64,000 nucleotides of DNA from Hyphomicrobiales bacterium (GCA_003963455.1 RXJA01000059.1:1-64000); one strand, 5' to 3'. Positions 17,383 to 28,253 are shown, counted from the first letter of the stretch. Numbers and translations are program-made. Notes: generated by a model from the sequence alone, not told the origin.

Positions 17383-18414
17383 GTGCCTGAGGTTACCACG
17401 ATCGGTTTGGATATCGCGAAGAATGTGTTCCATGCGCATGGTTCGGATTCACGCGGTCGAGGCATTTTCTCGAAGCGGCTGAGCCGGGCGAAGGTGCTCG
17501 ATTTTTTCGCCGCGCAATCGCCTTGCACCGTGGCTATGGAAGCCTGCGGCGGTGCGCATCATTGGGGCCGTGAACTGATGGCGCTCGGCCATGACGTGCG
17601 GCTGATCCCACCCGCCTACGTCAAACCGTTCGTGAAGCGGCAGAAGACCGATGCGGTGGATGCCGAGGCGATCTGCGAGGCAGCGCAGCGTCCGACCATG
17701 CGCTTCGTGGCCGTGAAGAGCGCAGAGCAGCAGGCATTCGCCCTCGTATTCCGGACCCGCGATCTCTTGGTTCGCCAGCGAACCCAGCTCGTCAACGCCA
17801 TCCGGGGTCACCTCACCGAGTACGGCTGGGTGGCGCCAAAGGGAGTGTCCTACATCTCGATGCTCGGCGATATGCTCGAGGAGGAGATAGCCGCCTCCTT
17901 ACCGACGACGGCGGTCGCGATGTTCCGCCTCATGCTGGACCTCCTGGCCGAGCTGGACGAGCGGATCGCGTATCTTGACCGGGAGATCGCTCGCCGTGCC
18001 CGAGAGGACGAGACGGCGCGCCGGCTGATGACTATTCCCGGTATCGGGCCGATCACCGCGACGGCTTTGACCGCCCTCGCTCCCGCTGCCGAGACCTTCG
18101 CCAAGGGTCGCGACTTCGCGGCCTGGCTGGGTCTGACACCGTCGCAGCGATCGACCGGAGGCAAACAGAAGCCCGGCGCGACGTCGAAGATGGGCGAGCG
18201 AACACTGCGCCGCCTGCTGATCATCGGTGCCAGCGCCGTCGTCAAACAGGCGTCGCGGCGCGGAACTCCCAAGGGATCCTGGCTGGAACGAATGCTGGAG
18301 CGCAAGCCGCGCATGCTGGTGACGGTGGCGCTCGCCAACAAGATGGCGCGCATTGTTTGGGCCCTTCTGGCGAAGGGCGGAATTTATCGAGCTCCGGCGG
18401 CGGCCGCGGCGTAA
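17383..18414 (+). CDS. IS110 family transposase (DEDD recombinase)
   Basis: A 343-residue transposase. The N-terminal DEDD RuvC-like domain shows GLDIAKNVFHAHG (Asp), MEACGGAHHWGREL (Glu) and KTDAVDAEAICEA (two Asp). The C-terminal Tnp_20 domain has IPGIGPITATALTAL and the nucleophile-Ser region PSQRSTGGKQKPG. The GTG at 17383 follows AGGGAGG; a longer frame begins inside the left inverted repeat. Length and motifs look intact, so the element may be active. Confidence 0.93.
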   Translation: MPEVTTIGLDIAKNVFHAHGSDSRGRGIFSKRLSRAKVLDFFAAQSPCTVAMEACGGAHHWGRELMALGHDVRLIPPAYVKPFVKRQKTDAVDAEAICEAAQRPTMRFVAVKSAEQQAFALVFRTRDLLVRQRTQLVNAIRGHLTEYGWVAPKGVSYISMLGDMLEEEIAASLPTTAVAMFRLMLDLLAELDERIAYLDREIARRAREDETARRLMTIPGIGPITATALTALAPAAETFAKGRDFAAWLGLTPSQRSTGGKQKPGATSKMGERTLRRLLIIGASAVVKQASRRGTPKGSWLERMLERKPRMLVTVALANKMARIVWALLAKGGIYRAPAAAAA

Positions 18415-18656
18415 GCCGGGATCGACGTCAGAGGCTGTGGGAGACGCGAGGTCGGTCGAAGGAGGGTATGGCACAACAGTCGGCGAGACGGGGCTGGGAG
18501 AACCAGGGAATGGCAGAGCGCTACCCAAGCGCGGAAAGCTGATGTGGATCCAGTCCGCGAACTCCCATAGGGGCCCGCAGCCGATGGCTGCATCAGGAGG
18601 CCGGACAGATGGCAGCATCCGACATCGTACCTACCGCCAAAACCGCTTGCGTCCGA
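18415..18656 (+). ncRNA. Candidate bridge RNA region of the IS110-family element
   Basis: A noncoding right-end segment between the transposase stop and the right subterminal repeat. In IS1111-group elements this position encodes the structured RNA that pairs with target and donor DNA. I could not fold it or identify the guide loops, so this is position-based inference. Confidence 0.45.
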
Positions 18657-18668
18657 GGGGGCGTCCAC

Positions 18669-19195
18669 GAATGCCATTCGGCATAAAACAGACGGCCCTT
18701 GGCGAGTGGCTGAACCAAGTCCTCGTCGGCTGTGGCGAACCGCTTCGTAACCCATTGATAGACAACGATCGTGTTAGTTGCTGAGATTGTCAAATTCCAA
18801 TTAAATCAATGACTTGCTGGATGGTTAGCCAACCCATATCCTTCGTATGATCTCGTATGGTCTGGCGAACCTAAGGATTGGCAACCGGACTAATTTTCAA
18901 AACAATGCAGTGTCTCTATTCCACAGCGCAAGCGGCTGGTGTGAGGTCGAAACTGCTGTTCGCGACATGCGCGACGCGTTCAGCTTCAGCCTGTAAGCGG
19001 AACGCCGAATTCTGGATGATTGAGGTACAAACCAATCTCAGTCCAGCGTGGCGCCGGCCGTTTTTGCTGCAAACGATCGTTCCCACTTGACGCCTCTGGC
19101 GTCCAAAGTAAGCGGGTTGACGCCCCTCGGCGTGCGGTCCAATTTCGGTGCGATTCACTCCGTCCTCCAATCAGCGGAGGTGTTGAACGTTTCGG
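18669..19195. other. Intergenic region between IS element and nadQ
   Basis: It holds the second 59-bp repeat copy (18819-18877) and otherwise no convincing gene. Short open frames here are not supported. A long minus-strand frame covering 18986-20113 is the shadow of nadQ. The nadQ promoter must lie in its last 200 bases. Confidence 0.6.
18819..18877 (+). repeat. 59-bp perfect direct repeat, copy 2
   Basis: Identical to 4117-4175 in the same orientation. It lies about 150 bases beyond the right inverted repeat of the IS110-family element, so it is not part of that element as delimited here. Confidence 0.9.
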
Positions 19196-19201
19196 GTGGA
19201 T

Positions 19202-20170
19202 ATGCAGGACCAGCCAGTCGCGACTACGAAGGAAAAACCCTCGAGAAAGGCCCACGACGCACACGTGGATCTGATCGCGGTCGTCGTAGCGATGACGGAT
19301 CAGGGACCTGGCATCCTCACAGTCGGGCAGCCCAATACTGCCCTGCCCTCCGGCCCTTTTGAACTCGGTCACCGTTCGCTTCAGTTCGGCCTGCGTGCCT
19401 GGGTGGAGCAGCAGACCGGCCATCAGCTCGGCTATATCGAGCAGCTTTACACATTTGCCGACCGTGACAGGCTCGGAGAGCAGCGCCAACAGCGGGTGAT
19501 CTCGATCAGCTATCTTGCTCTCACGCGCGTGGAGCATTCTGCTGCCTCGCGCAAGCCCGCATGGCGAAGCTGGTACGATTATTTTCCTTGGGAAGACCAC
19601 CGCTCTGGAGCCCCTGCGGTGGTCGGGGACATTCTGCAGCCGCGCCTGCTTGCCTGGGCTGAGGGGGCCGCCCACGTCCCAGTGAGGCGCGAGCGTCGGC
19701 AGCGCGCAGCAATCGCGTTTGGCTTTGACGGTCGCGACTGGAATGAGGAACTCGTCCTGCAACGTTACGAACTTCTCTACGAGGCAGCCCTGGTAGAAGA
19801 GGCGACGCGGTCGGAACAGAGCGCGTCCCTTCCAATAGCCGGGACTTCGATGATAGCCGATCATCGGCGCATCCTGGCGACGGGGATCGCGCGGTTGCGT
19901 TCGAAGATCAAATATCGCCCTGTCGTATTCGAGCTGATGCCGCCCGTTTTCACCTTGCTCCAGTTGCAGCGAACCGTGGAGGCGCTCTCCGGAAGGCTGC
20001 TCCACAAGCCGAACTTCCGACGCCTTATCGAGCAGCATGAACTGGTCGAGGAAACGGGCGAAACGACAGCGGACACGGTCGGGAGGCCGGCTAAGCTTTT
20101 CCGCTTCCGCCATGCGGTTCTCGACGAGCGGGTTGTCGCGGGGACGAAATTACCACTATCGCGCGCTTGA
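19202..20170 (+). CDS. nadQ: NadQ-type regulator of NAD biosynthesis (NUDIX-like domain plus winged helix)
   Basis: A 322-residue protein. The N-terminal two thirds resemble a NUDIX hydrolase fold (HVDLIAVVVAMTDQGPGIL, later IEQLYTFADRDRL) without a clear catalytic Nudix box. The C-terminus is a winged helix of the NrtR kind (FTLLQLQRTVEALSGRLLHK, RRLIEQHELVEETGE, GRPAKLFRF). This is the alphaproteobacterial NadQ family, which senses NAD-related ligands and represses nadABC. It is directly upstream of nadA, and the 66-base gap contains two A+T-rich palindromes that are likely operators. The ATG at 19202 is preferred; GTG at 19196 is possible. Confidence 0.78.
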   Translation: MQDQPVATTKEKPSRKAHDAHVDLIAVVVAMTDQGPGILTVGQPNTALPSGPFELGHRSLQFGLRAWVEQQTGHQLGYIEQLYTFADRDRLGEQRQQRVISISYLALTRVEHSAASRKPAWRSWYDYFPWEDHRSGAPAVVGDILQPRLLAWAEGAAHVPVRRERRQRAAIAFGFDGRDWNEELVLQRYELLYEAALVEEATRSEQSASLPIAGTSMIADHRRILATGIARLRSKIKYRPVVFELMPPVFTLLQLQRTVEALSGRLLHKPNFRRLIEQHELVEETGETTADTVGRPAKLFRFRHAVLDERVVAGTKLPLSRA

Positions 20171-20177
20171 CAGCCAT

Positions 20178-20196
20178 TATTCTCATAATAAGAATA
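20178..20196. promoter_or_regulatory. Putative NadQ operator 1
   Basis: TATTCT, 7 bases, AGAATA: an A+T-rich inverted repeat just after the nadQ stop and upstream of nadA. Confidence 0.5.
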
Positions 20197-20202
20197 TAGC
20201 CA

Positions 20203-20227
20203 AATTATACTCATTTAGAGCATAATT
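20203..20227. promoter_or_regulatory. Putative NadQ operator 2
   Basis: AATTATACTC, 5 bases, GAGCATAATT: a 25-base palindrome with one mismatch per arm, ending 9 bases before the nadA start. It is well placed to block nadA transcription. Confidence 0.65.
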
Positions 20228-20236
20228 GGAGCGCCG

Positions 20237-21211
20237 ATGCCTGTTTCGCTTTCGACCGCCGCATCCCTCTATGATCGCGTCCGGCGGGTGATCCCGCCGA
20301 TCGAATGGCCAGCCTTCACGGACGACATCGACGCCATTCTCGCGTTGAAGCGCCAGCACAACGCCGTCATCCTGGCGCACAACTATCAGACGCCCGAGAT
20401 CTTCCACTGCGTGGCCGACATCGTCGGTGATAGCCTGGCGCTTGCCCGCAAGGCCATGTCGGTCGATGCGGATGTCATCCTGCTTGCCGGCGTGCACTTC
20501 ATGGCCGAGACGGCGAAGCTGCTCAATCCGGGCAAGACCGTGCTTATCCCGGATCTCGGCGCAGGCTGTTCGCTGGCAGAGTCGGTCACGGCTGAGGACG
20601 TGCGCCTGATGCGGCAGCGCTATCCAGGCGTTCCGGTTGTGACCTATGTCAATACGTCTGCCGCCGTGAAGGCCGAGTCCGATATCTGCTGCACATCGAG
20701 CAATGCGCTTCAAGTGGTGGAATCGCTCGGAGCACCGCGAGTAATCATGCTGCCCGATGAATATCTGGCAAGGAACATCGCGGCTCAGACGAAGATCGAG
20801 ATCATCGCCTGGAAGGGGCACTGCGAAGTGCATGAGCGCTTCACACCCACCGACATCCGCGAGCTACGCGAGGCTCATCCCGGCGTCACGGTGCTTGCCC
20901 ATCCCGAGTGTCCGCCGGAGGTTGTCGCGGAAGCGGATTTCGCCGGCTCGACGGCGGCGATGTCGGACTATGTCGGACGGCACAAGCCCGCGCGCGTGGT
21001 GCTGATGACCGAATGCTCGATGAGCGACAACGTCGCCGTCGAACATCCAGAAGTCGACTTCGTGCGACCTTGCAACCTCTGCCCGCACATGAAGCGCATA
21101 ACGCTCGCCAACATCCGCACAGCACTTGAGCAGAACCGCCACATCGTAACCATCGATGCGGATGTCGCTGGCCGCGCGCGCCGGGCAGTGGAGCGGATGC
21201 TCGCCATATGA
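20237..21211 (+). CDS. nadA: Quinolinate synthase A
   Basis: A 324-residue 4Fe-4S enzyme condensing iminoaspartate with dihydroxyacetone phosphate to quinolinate, the de novo NAD precursor. It has the HNYQTPEI substrate motif and three cluster cysteines, in GAGCSLAES, in DICCTSSNA (second region) and in [10 protein letters not shown]. The ATG follows GGAG. Its stop overlaps nadB. It is controlled together with nadB and nadC, presumably by NadQ. Confidence 0.96.
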   Translation: MPVSLSTAASLYDRVRRVIPPIEWPAFTDDIDAILALKRQHNAVILAHNYQTPEIFHCVADIVGDSLALARKAMSVDADVILLAGVHFMAETAKLLNPGKTVLIPDLGAGCSLAESVTAEDVRLMRQRYPGVPVVTYVNTSAAVKAESDICCTSSNALQVVESLGAPRVIMLPDEYLARNIAAQTKIEIIAWKGHCEVHERFTPTDIRELREAHPGVTVLAHPECPPEVVAEADFAGSTAAMSDYVGRHKPARVVLMTECSMSDNVAVEHPEVDFVRPCNLCPHMKRITLANIRTALEQNRHIVTIDADVAGRARRAVERMLAI

Positions 21212-22743
21212 CCATGGACAACCTCCACGGCCGGCCGGTCGTCATCGGCGGCGGTATTGCGGGGCTGATGACGGCGCTTCATCTCGCCCCGGAGCCGGTC
21301 GTCCTGATCTCAAAAACCACGCTGGGAGACGAAACCTCCAGCGCGCTTGCCCAGGGTGGGATTGCGGCGAGCCTCGGCAGCGATGACAGCCCGGACCTGC
21401 ATCTGGCCGACACGCTCGCGGCCGGCGATGGCCTCTGCGATGAGGAGGCCGTAAGGCGTGTCGTCGAGGCGGCGCCGAAAGCGATTGAGCATCTCGCGCG
21501 GCTGGGCGTCGGATTCGACCATGCTGCCGACGGCACCTTCCTGCTCGGTCTCGAAGCCGCGCATTCGCGGCGGCGCATCGTCCATGCCGGCGGCGACGCC
21601 ACCGGTCGTGAACTGGCCCGCGCGCTCACTGCCGTTGCACGAAACACACCGTCGATCGCCATCCTCGAAGGCATCGAGGCGAGACGCCTGTTTGTCGAAG
21701 ACGGCGAAATCGCCGGCGTGCTTGCCGTCGGCAACGGCGACGCGATGACGCTGCCGACAGGCCGTGTAGTGCTTGCCACCGGAGGCGTAGGCGGGCTGTT
21801 CCACCATACCACGAACCCGCTCGGCTCATTCGGCCAAGGCCTGGCGCTTGCCGCGCGCGCCGGCGCGGAACTCGCCGATCTTGAATTCGTGCAGTTCCAC
21901 CCGACCGCGCTCGACGGACCGCGGCGCCCGATGCCATTGATCAGCGAAGCAGTGCGTGGTGAAGGCGCAGTCCTCGTCGACGAACTGGGCCGGCGCTTCC
22001 TCGCCGATACACCCGCGGGTGAGTTGGCGCCGCGCGATGTCGTGGCGCGGGGCGTATGGCGCGAGCTTGGCGCCGGGCATCGCGTGTTCCTCGATGCCCG
22101 GCAATGCCTCGGTCCAAGGTTCGCCGATCGCTTCGCGGCGATTGCATTGCTCTGTCGCGAGGCCGGCATCGACCCTGCCGTGGAGCTGATCCCCGTGCGT
22201 CCCGCCGCGCACTATCACATGGGCGGCGTGGCCGTGGACACCGGGGGCCGCAGCTCGCTTCGCGGCTTGTGGGCCTGTGGCGAGGTCGCCAGGACCGGAC
22301 TGCATGGAGCCAACCGGCTTGCCAGCAACTCGCTCATCGAAGCCGTAACAACAGCCGCCTGGGTCGCGGCAAGCGTCGCTGCCGCGCCGTCAGGCACGAA
22401 CAGGCGGCTGAGGCCAGCGATTGTACCACCACGGCCGGATGGCTCGCGCGTTCGAGCGATCGCTTCGCGTGCGCTCGGCGTCGAGCGCGACGGCCGGACG
22501 CTGAGCGCAGCGGCAAAGGCCCTGGCGCCGATTGCCGCCGGTCGGGATGTCGCCTCAGATCCAGCGCTGGTCGCGCTGATGATGACAATCGCAGCCCTTC
22601 AGCGAGAGGAAAGCCGGGGCTCGCATTTCCGGATCGATTTTCCCCGGCACGAGGCAACCAACAGCCCGTCGCGCCTGACACTGGACATGATACTCGAGGC
22701 TGCGGCCGCGCTTTGCGGCTGGCCCCTAGCGGAGATAGCCTAG
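21208..22743 (+). CDS. nadB: L-aspartate oxidase
   Basis: A 511-residue flavoenzyme oxidising L-aspartate to iminoaspartate for NadA. The FAD-binding motif [19 protein letters not shown] opens the protein. [24 protein letters not shown] and [19 protein letters not shown] are the succinate dehydrogenase/aspartate oxidase motifs. The start overlaps the nadA stop by ATGA. The C-terminal helical domain seems complete. It supplies the NAD pathway only, with no respiratory partner nearby. Confidence 0.95.
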   Translation: MTMDNLHGRPVVIGGGIAGLMTALHLAPEPVVLISKTTLGDETSSALAQGGIAASLGSDDSPDLHLADTLAAGDGLCDEEAVRRVVEAAPKAIEHLARLGVGFDHAADGTFLLGLEAAHSRRRIVHAGGDATGRELARALTAVARNTPSIAILEGIEARRLFVEDGEIAGVLAVGNGDAMTLPTGRVVLATGGVGGLFHHTTNPLGSFGQGLALAARAGAELADLEFVQFHPTALDGPRRPMPLISEAVRGEGAVLVDELGRRFLADTPAGELAPRDVVARGVWRELGAGHRVFLDARQCLGPRFADRFAAIALLCREAGIDPAVELIPVRPAAHYHMGGVAVDTGGRSSLRGLWACGEVARTGLHGANRLASNSLIEAVTTAAWVAASVAAAPSGTNRRLRPAIVPPRPDGSRVRAIASRALGVERDGRTLSAAAKALAPIAAGRDVASDPALVALMMTIAALQREESRGSHFRIDFPRHEATNSPSRLTLDMILEAAAALCGWPLAEIA

Positions 22744-23625
22744 TTGAAATCAATCTCGCCTCTTCCCTCGTTCGTCATCGAACCGATCGCGCGGCTTGCG
22801 CTTCTGGAAGACCTCGGCAGAGGTAGCGACCTGACCAGCGATGCGGTTGTTCCCCCGGATAGCACCGCCACGCTTGCGCTCAGGGCGCGCCAGCCAGGTA
22901 TCGTTGCCGGGCTCGATCTGGCAGCGTTCGCCTTCCTACTGGTCGAATCGACGATCGATATGGAGATCTTGCGCTCTGACGGCAGCGACGTCGCGGCTGG
23001 CGAGACGATCGCCAGCGTGAGCGGACCGGCGCGCGCGCTGCTCGCCGCCGAGCGCACGGCGCTCAACTTCCTCTGCCACCTGAGCGGCATTGCGACGGCC
23101 ACGGCGGCGATCGTCGAGGCTGTGCGCGGCCACAAGGCGAAGGTCGCGTGCACGCGAAAGACGACGCCTGGCCTGCGCGCGCTGGAAAAATATGCCGTGC
23201 GCGCCGGCGGCGGCGCCAATCACCGCTTCGGGCTGGATGACGCCATGCTGATCAAGGACAACCACATTGCCATCGCTGGCGACATCAGGACAGCAATAGA
23301 GCGAGCGCGGGCGGCTGCAGGCCACATGGTGAAGGTCGAGGTCGAGGTCGACACGCTTGAACAGCTCGATATTGCACTAGCGACGGGAGTCGACGCGGTA
23401 CTGCTGGACAACATGTCCGTAGAACAACTGGCCCAGGCGGTGACGATGGTCGGGGGGCGCGCAATCACCGAGGCATCTGGCGGGGTGACGGTGCAGACCG
23501 CACCAGCAATTGCCGCGACCGGGGTCGACCTGATTTCGGTCGGCTGGATCACGCACAGCGCGCCGATCCTCGACATCGGCTTAGATGCCGCAGTGGACAT
23601 GAACAGGAACAAGCTTTTGAACTGA
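22744..23625 (+). CDS. nadC: Nicotinate-nucleotide pyrophosphorylase (carboxylating)
   Basis: A 293-residue quinolinate phosphoribosyltransferase, the third step to NAD. The active-site stretch [20 protein letters not shown], then [20 protein letters not shown], and [12 protein letters not shown] are diagnostic. Translation starts with TTG immediately after the nadB stop, preceded by GCGGAG, so it is coupled and probably made at a lower rate. It completes the nadABC operon. Confidence 0.95.
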   Translation: MKSISPLPSFVIEPIARLALLEDLGRGSDLTSDAVVPPDSTATLALRARQPGIVAGLDLAAFAFLLVESTIDMEILRSDGSDVAAGETIASVSGPARALLAAERTALNFLCHLSGIATATAAIVEAVRGHKAKVACTRKTTPGLRALEKYAVRAGGGANHRFGLDDAMLIKDNHIAIAGDIRTAIERARAAAGHMVKVEVEVDTLEQLDIALATGVDAVLLDNMSVEQLAQAVTMVGGRAITEASGGVTVQTAPAIAATGVDLISVGWITHSAPILDIGLDAAVDMNRNKLLN

Positions 23626-23698
23626 GGGGCGAAAGGCAGTCGAGTTCATTTCGACTTGGCTGTTTACCGCCTGCGCCCATACCATTTGGAGGAATTGG

Positions 23699-24148
23699 AT
23701 GCGCAAAATCGTTGCCGGCAAACTGCACGGCATCTACGTCACCGAGGCCAATCTCGACTACCATGGCTCGATCACGCTCGATCCCGAACATTGCGAGGAG
23801 GCAGGCATCTTGCCGATGGAATTCGTTGATATCTGGAACAAAAATTCAGGTGCCCGGATCTCAACCTACGTCATCCTCGGCGAACGGGGCTCGCGCTGCT
23901 GTATTCTCAACGGCGCAGCCGCCCGCACCTGCCAGCCCGGCGACCAGGTCATCGTCTGCAATTCGCTCTATGTGCACGAAAGGGAGCTTACGGTGCTCAA
24001 ACCGCGTGTGCTGACTTTCGACGAGAATAATCGTGTCGTTGACCGTCTGACCTATTCAGTCGATCGCAATGTGGGAGGGGGTTACAGCTTTTCCATACTC
24101 GACGAAGCCCACAACGCCGTCCCGGTTCCGACACTGGTAGGCGGATGA
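23699..24148 (+). CDS. panD: Aspartate 1-decarboxylase
   Basis: A 149-residue pyruvoyl enzyme making beta-alanine for pantothenate and CoA. The self-cleavage site is the Gly-Ser of YHGSITLD near residues 23-24, with flanking [12 protein letters not shown] and [20 protein letters not shown]. About 20 residues longer than the usual PanD at the C-terminus. A good GGAGG ribosome site lies 6 bases before the ATG. Its position between nadABC and bioBFDAZ makes a small vitamin/cofactor island; aspartate is substrate for both NadB and PanD. Confidence 0.94.
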   Translation: MRKIVAGKLHGIYVTEANLDYHGSITLDPEHCEEAGILPMEFVDIWNKNSGARISTYVILGERGSRCCILNGAAARTCQPGDQVIVCNSLYVHERELTVLKPRVLTFDENNRVVDRLTYSVDRNVGGGYSFSILDEAHNAVPVPTLVGG

Positions 24149-24206
24149 TGGCGAGCCCACGCTCGTTTGCTCGGATAGTATCGAACGTTCTAACGATGGA
24201 GACGGA

Positions 24207-25205
24207 ATGAACGCCGAGTTGCATCTGAACGCGGCCGTCGGGCCGATCAATGGGGCCTCGCCTCAATGGAACCGGGAAGCCGCCCAAGCTGTCCATGACT
24301 TGCCCTTCAACGACTTGCTTTTTAGAGCTCAGACGGTCCATCGCGAGAACTTCGATCCCAACCGCGTGCAGCTGTCGCGCCTGCTCTCGATCAAGACCGG
24401 CGGCTGCCCCGAGGATTGCGGCTATTGCAGCCAGTCCTCGCATCATCAGTCCGGTCTCAAGGCCTCGAAGCTGATGGAGGTTCAACGCGTCATCGCAGAA
24501 GCCAGCAAGGCGCGCGACGCGGGCGCCACGCGTTATTGCATGGGCGCCGCCTGGCGCAGCCCCAAGGACCGCGACATGGACGCCGTCATCGCCATGGTCG
24601 AAGGCGTGAAGGCGCTTGGCATGGAGACCTGCATGACGCTTGGCATGCTCGACCTCGGACAGGCGCAGCGGCTCAAGCAGGCCGGCCTCGACTACTACAA
24701 CCACAACATCGACACCTCCGAGCGCTATTACAGCGAGGTCATCTCGACCCGGACTTTCGCCGACCGGCTGGATACACTTGCCAATGTTCGCGACAGCGGC
24801 ATCAAGGTTTGCTGCGGCGGCATTGTCGGCATGGGCGAGGAGAAGGCCGACCGCATCGACATGTTGGTGACTTTAGCCAACCTGCCGGAGCCGCCCGACA
24901 GCGTGCCGATCAACATGCTGATCCCGATCGAAGGCACACCGCTTGGCGAGGCCGAACCTATAGAACCGATCGAATTCGTGCGCACAATCGCGCTTGCCCG
25001 CATCATGATGCCTAAATCGCATGTGCGGCTCTCAGCTGGTCGTACGGCGATGAGCGACGAGATGCAGGCGCTGTGCTTCTTTGCTGGCGCCAACTCGATC
25101 TTCGTCGGCGACACATTGCTCACCGCCCATAACCCGGGAGAAGACAAGGACAGTGCACTGTTTCGCCGGCTGGGCATCAAGCCGATGGAGCGCGGCGCCC
25201 CGTGA
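24207..25205 (+). CDS. bioB: Biotin synthase
   Basis: A 332-residue radical SAM enzyme inserting sulfur into dethiobiotin. The 4Fe-4S motif CPEDCGYC is in [16 protein letters not shown], and the [12 protein letters not shown] motif follows. The final residues overlap the bioF start. First gene of a compact operon bioBFDAZ in which each gene overlaps the next by a few bases. Confidence 0.96.
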   Translation: MNAELHLNAAVGPINGASPQWNREAAQAVHDLPFNDLLFRAQTVHRENFDPNRVQLSRLLSIKTGGCPEDCGYCSQSSHHQSGLKASKLMEVQRVIAEASKARDAGATRYCMGAAWRSPKDRDMDAVIAMVEGVKALGMETCMTLGMLDLGQAQRLKQAGLDYYNHNIDTSERYYSEVISTRTFADRLDTLANVRDSGIKVCCGGIVGMGEEKADRIDMLVTLANLPEPPDSVPINMLIPIEGTPLGEAEPIEPIEFVRTIALARIMMPKSHVRLSAGRTAMSDEMQALCFFAGANSIFVGDTLLTAHNPGEDKDSALFRRLGIKPMERGAP

Positions 25206-26356
25206 TGGGCCGAGCGGACGGCCGAGCCTTGCTGGATCGCTACGAAGTCAGCCTGCGCGGACTGGCCCGCAAGAGCCGGTTGCGAACCCTGAGCGACCGC
25301 AAAGGCCTCGATTTTGCCTCCAACGATTATCTTGGCCTTGCCCGCTCGAAGCGTATGGTGGAGGCGGTCGCGGGAGCACTCGCTGCCGGCACGCCCATTG
25401 GGGCGACCGGTTCGCGGCTGCTGCGCGGCAACGACCCCGAGCATGAGGCGCTCGAGGCCAAGGCGGCTGGCTTCTTCGGCGCCGAACGCGCCCTGTTCTT
25501 TGGTGGCGGCTATGTAGCCACCTTCGCGGTGCTGACGACATTGCCCCAGAAGGGCGACCTGATCGTGCTGGACGAACTTATCCATGCCAGCGCGCATGAA
25601 GGGGCACGAGCCGGCAGAGCGGAGGTGACGCAAGTTGCGCATAACGACACCCACGCCGTTGACGATGTTATCCGCACCTGGCGCGCCAGGGGCGGCGTGG
25701 GCCACGCCTGGATCGTTGTCGAAAGCCTCTACAGCATGGACGGTGACAAGGCTCCGCTCGATGAATTGATCGAAGCTGCGGATCGCCACGATGCATTCCT
25801 GTTTGTGGATGAAGCGCACGCCACTGGCGTCTACGGTCCGGACGGGCGCGGGCTCGCGCATGATCTCGAGGGACGCAGCAATGTCGTGGTGCTCCACACT
25901 TGCGGCAAGGCCCTCGGTGCATCAGGCGCGCTGGTCACGGCGCCGGCGGTGCTGTGCGAGTTTCTGGTCAACCGCTGCCGGCCTTTCATCTACGCTACAG
26001 CGCCATCGCCGCTGATGGCCGTGGCGGCGGCAACGGCCCTCGACATCGTCGCCCACGAACCGGATCGCCGGGAGCGTCTGGCCCGGCTGGTGGCGCTTGC
26101 AGGCAAGAAGGTCGCGGATCTGGGCCTGGCTGTGAGCGGCTCCCAGATCCTGCCGATCGTCGTCGGCGACAATGCCCGTGCCATGGCGCTGGCAGCGGCC
26201 CTGCAGTCGCGCGGTTTCGATGTGCGCGGCATTCGCCCGCCAACGGTGCCCGAGGGCACCGCAAGGCTCCGCATCTCGCTGACGCTGAATGTCGGTGAGG
26301 ACGATGTTTCGGCGCTCTTCGATGCGCTGGCCGAGGAATGGAAGCAGGCGCGATGA
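25205..26356 (+). CDS. bioF: 8-amino-7-oxononanoate synthase
   Basis: A 383-residue PLP enzyme condensing pimeloyl thioester with alanine. [26 protein letters not shown] and the PLP lysine region [13 protein letters not shown] are present. It starts within the bioB stop (GTGATG), and an in-frame GTG one codon earlier is also possible. In this operon its pimeloyl substrate should come from BioZ. Confidence 0.95.
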   Translation: MGRADGRALLDRYEVSLRGLARKSRLRTLSDRKGLDFASNDYLGLARSKRMVEAVAGALAAGTPIGATGSRLLRGNDPEHEALEAKAAGFFGAERALFFGGGYVATFAVLTTLPQKGDLIVLDELIHASAHEGARAGRAEVTQVAHNDTHAVDDVIRTWRARGGVGHAWIVVESLYSMDGDKAPLDELIEAADRHDAFLFVDEAHATGVYGPDGRGLAHDLEGRSNVVVLHTCGKALGASGALVTAPAVLCEFLVNRCRPFIYATAPSPLMAVAAATALDIVAHEPDRRERLARLVALAGKKVADLGLAVSGSQILPIVVGDNARAMALAAALQSRGFDVRGIRPPTVPEGTARLRISLTLNVGEDDVSALFDALAEEWKQAR

Positions 26357-26991
26357 GAATGCAAATCGTCGTGACCGGCACCGATACCGGCATCGGCAAA
26401 ACGGTGTTTTCGGCCGGTCTTGTTGGTCTACTCGACGGCTTCTACTGGAAGCCTGTTCAATCTGGTCTCGATGAGGAGACCGATAGCGAGGTCGTGGCCA
26501 GACTTGCGGGCCTGCCCCCAGGGCGCGTCCTGCCAGAGGTGTACCGTCTGAAGATGCCTCTATCGCCACATCGCTCGGCCGAAATCGACGGGATCGCGAT
26601 CGAGGCGGCAAAGCTGTCGCTTCCAGAGTTACCAAGGCCGCTGGTCATCGAGGGCGCCGGCGGGCTGATGGTGCCGCTCAATCGGCAGACGAAGTTCATC
26701 GATGTTTTTAAGGAGTGGCGACTGCCGGTCGTTCTTTGCGCGCGCACCGCGCTCGGCACCATCAACCACACGCTGCTGTCTATCGAGGCTCTTCGCGCCC
26801 GCTCGATCACATTGCTCGGCATCGCCTTCATCGGCGACGAAATGGTCGACACGCAAAAGACCATTGCCGAGATGGGCAAGGTGCGGGTGCTCGGCCGGTT
26901 GCCGCGGCTTGATCCGCTGACGCCGCGGGCACTTGCCGCGACGATGCGGGCCGCATTCAAAGCCTCCGACTTCATGGAGACAAGCGCGTGA
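26353..26991 (+). CDS. bioD: Dethiobiotin synthetase
   Basis: A 212-residue ATP-dependent carboxylase that closes the ureido ring. The P-loop [17 protein letters not shown] is at the N-terminus, YWKPVQSG follows, and [11 protein letters not shown] is the second family motif. ATG 26353 overlaps the bioF stop (ATGA); an upstream start lacks support. Confidence 0.95.
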   Translation: MRMQIVVTGTDTGIGKTVFSAGLVGLLDGFYWKPVQSGLDEETDSEVVARLAGLPPGRVLPEVYRLKMPLSPHRSAEIDGIAIEAAKLSLPELPRPLVIEGAGGLMVPLNRQTKFIDVFKEWRLPVVLCARTALGTINHTLLSIEALRARSITLLGIAFIGDEMVDTQKTIAEMGKVRVLGRLPRLDPLTPRALAATMRAAFKASDFMETSA

Positions 26992-28253
26992 GCTCCTCCC
27001 CCGTTTGGCACCCTTTCACCCAACATGCGACCGAGCCGGTGCCACCGACGATCGCGCGCACCGAGGGCGCCTATGTCGAGACACGCGAAGGTAAGCGCAT
27101 CCTCGACGCAATCTCGTCCTGGTGGGTTATCACCCACGGCCACCGCCACCCGAGGATCGTGGAAGCGATCCGGAACGCGACCGAGACACTCGACCAGGTG
27201 ATCTTCGCCGGCCTCAGCCATGAGCCCGCCGAACGCCTGGCCTCGGCGCTCGTCGATATGGCGCCGAAGGGACTCGACTGGGTCTTCTACTCCGACAGCG
27301 GTTCGACCAGTGTCGAGGTGGCGCTGAAGATGGCGCTCGGCTTTCACCGCAACAATGGCGCGCCGCGCTCGCGCATCGTCGTCATGGAGCACAGCTATCA
27401 TGGCGACACCATCGGCACGATGAGCGTCGGCGCGCGCGGCGTCTTCAATGCCGCCTACGAACCGCTGCTGTTCGAAGTCGACACCATCCCCTTCCCCGCT
27501 TCGGGCCGGGAGCAGGAAACACTCGACGCTTTCGAACGGCTGGCGCGCGACCGCGAGGTAGCCGCCTTGATCGTCGAGCCGCTGGTGCTTGGCGCCGGCG
27601 GCATGCTCATGTATCCGGCTTCGGTGCTTGGCGAACTCAAGCGCATTGCCGAGAGCTCCGAAACGCTTTTCATCGCCGACGAAGTCATGACAGGCTGGGG
27701 CCGCACCGGCACCATGTTCGCCTGCGAACAGGCGGCGGTCGTGCCCGACATATTGTGCACCTCTAAGGGCCTGACGGGCGGCTCACTGCCGCTCGCGGCG
27801 ACGCTTGCCACGGACGCGATCTTCCGCGCGCACTACTCCAGCGATCGGGCAAGGACCTTCTTCCATTCGAGCTCCTATACGGCCAACCCGATCGCCTGCG
27901 CGGCGGCCCTCGCCAATGTCGCCATCTGGAACAGCGAGCCAGTGGCGGGACGCGTGGCCGCCTTGTCGCGCATGCAGGCGGAAAAGGTGGCGCGGTTCAA
28001 AGAGGATCCGCGTTTCGAGAATGTGCGCACGACCGGCACCATCGCCGCGCTCGACCTCCGCGTCGGCAATGCCGGCTATCTCGCCGCGGTCGGCCCAAGG
28101 CTGCGCGCCTTCTTCCTCGAGCGCGGCTTGCTGGTCAGGCCACTCGGCAACGTCATCTACGTGCTGCCGCCCTACTGCGTGACGTCGAGCGAGCTTGACC
28201 GGCTCTACGACACTATCGACGAGGCGGCCGGACTTGCGGGCGACAAAAGATGA
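26988..28253 (+). CDS. bioA: Adenosylmethionine-8-amino-7-oxononanoate aminotransferase
   Basis: A 421-residue class III aminotransferase. It has VWHPFTQH near the start, [28 protein letters not shown], and the PLP Lys in [14 protein letters not shown]. The start is GTG in the GTGA overlap with the bioD stop, and the end overlaps bioZ. The WHPFTQ and SSWWV motifs separate BioA from general class III enzymes. Confidence 0.95.
   Translation: MSSSPVWHPFTQHATEPVPPTIARTEGAYVETREGKRILDAISSWWVITHGHRHPRIVEAIRNATETLDQVIFAGLSHEPAERLASALVDMAPKGLDWVFYSDSGSTSVEVALKMALGFHRNNGAPRSRIVVMEHSYHGDTIGTMSVGARGVFNAAYEPLLFEVDTIPFPASGREQETLDAFERLARDREVAALIVEPLVLGAGGMLMYPASVLGELKRIAESSETLFIADEVMTGWGRTGTMFACEQAAVVPDILCTSKGLTGGSLPLAATLATDAIFRAHYSSDRARTFFHSSSYTANPIACAAALANVAIWNSEPVAGRVAALSRMQAEKVARFKEDPRFENVRTTGTIAALDLRVGNAGYLAAVGPRLRAFFLERGLLVRPLGNVIYVLPPYCVTSSELDRLYDTIDEAAGLAGDKR

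Larger units (their letters stand above)
17316..18668 (+). mobile_element. IS110-family insertion sequence (IS1111-like layout)
   Basis: The transposase gene is flanked by subterminal inverted repeats: GTGGACGCCCCC at 17316-17327 and GGGGGCGTCCAC at 18657-18668. True ends probably lie a few bases outside these, as in IS1111-type elements, and no target duplication is expected for this family. About 240 bases of noncoding sequence separate the transposase stop from the right repeat. That is where IS1111-group elements encode their bridge-type RNA. Confidence 0.75.

Noticed and set aside
18986..20113. Long minus-strand open frame (375 codons)
   Set aside because: It is the antisense shadow of nadQ, which has recognisable NUDIX-like and winged-helix sequence and sits in a clear nad context.
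24728..27401. Long minus-strand frames under bioB, bioF and bioD
   Set aside because: Shadows of well-recognised biotin genes.
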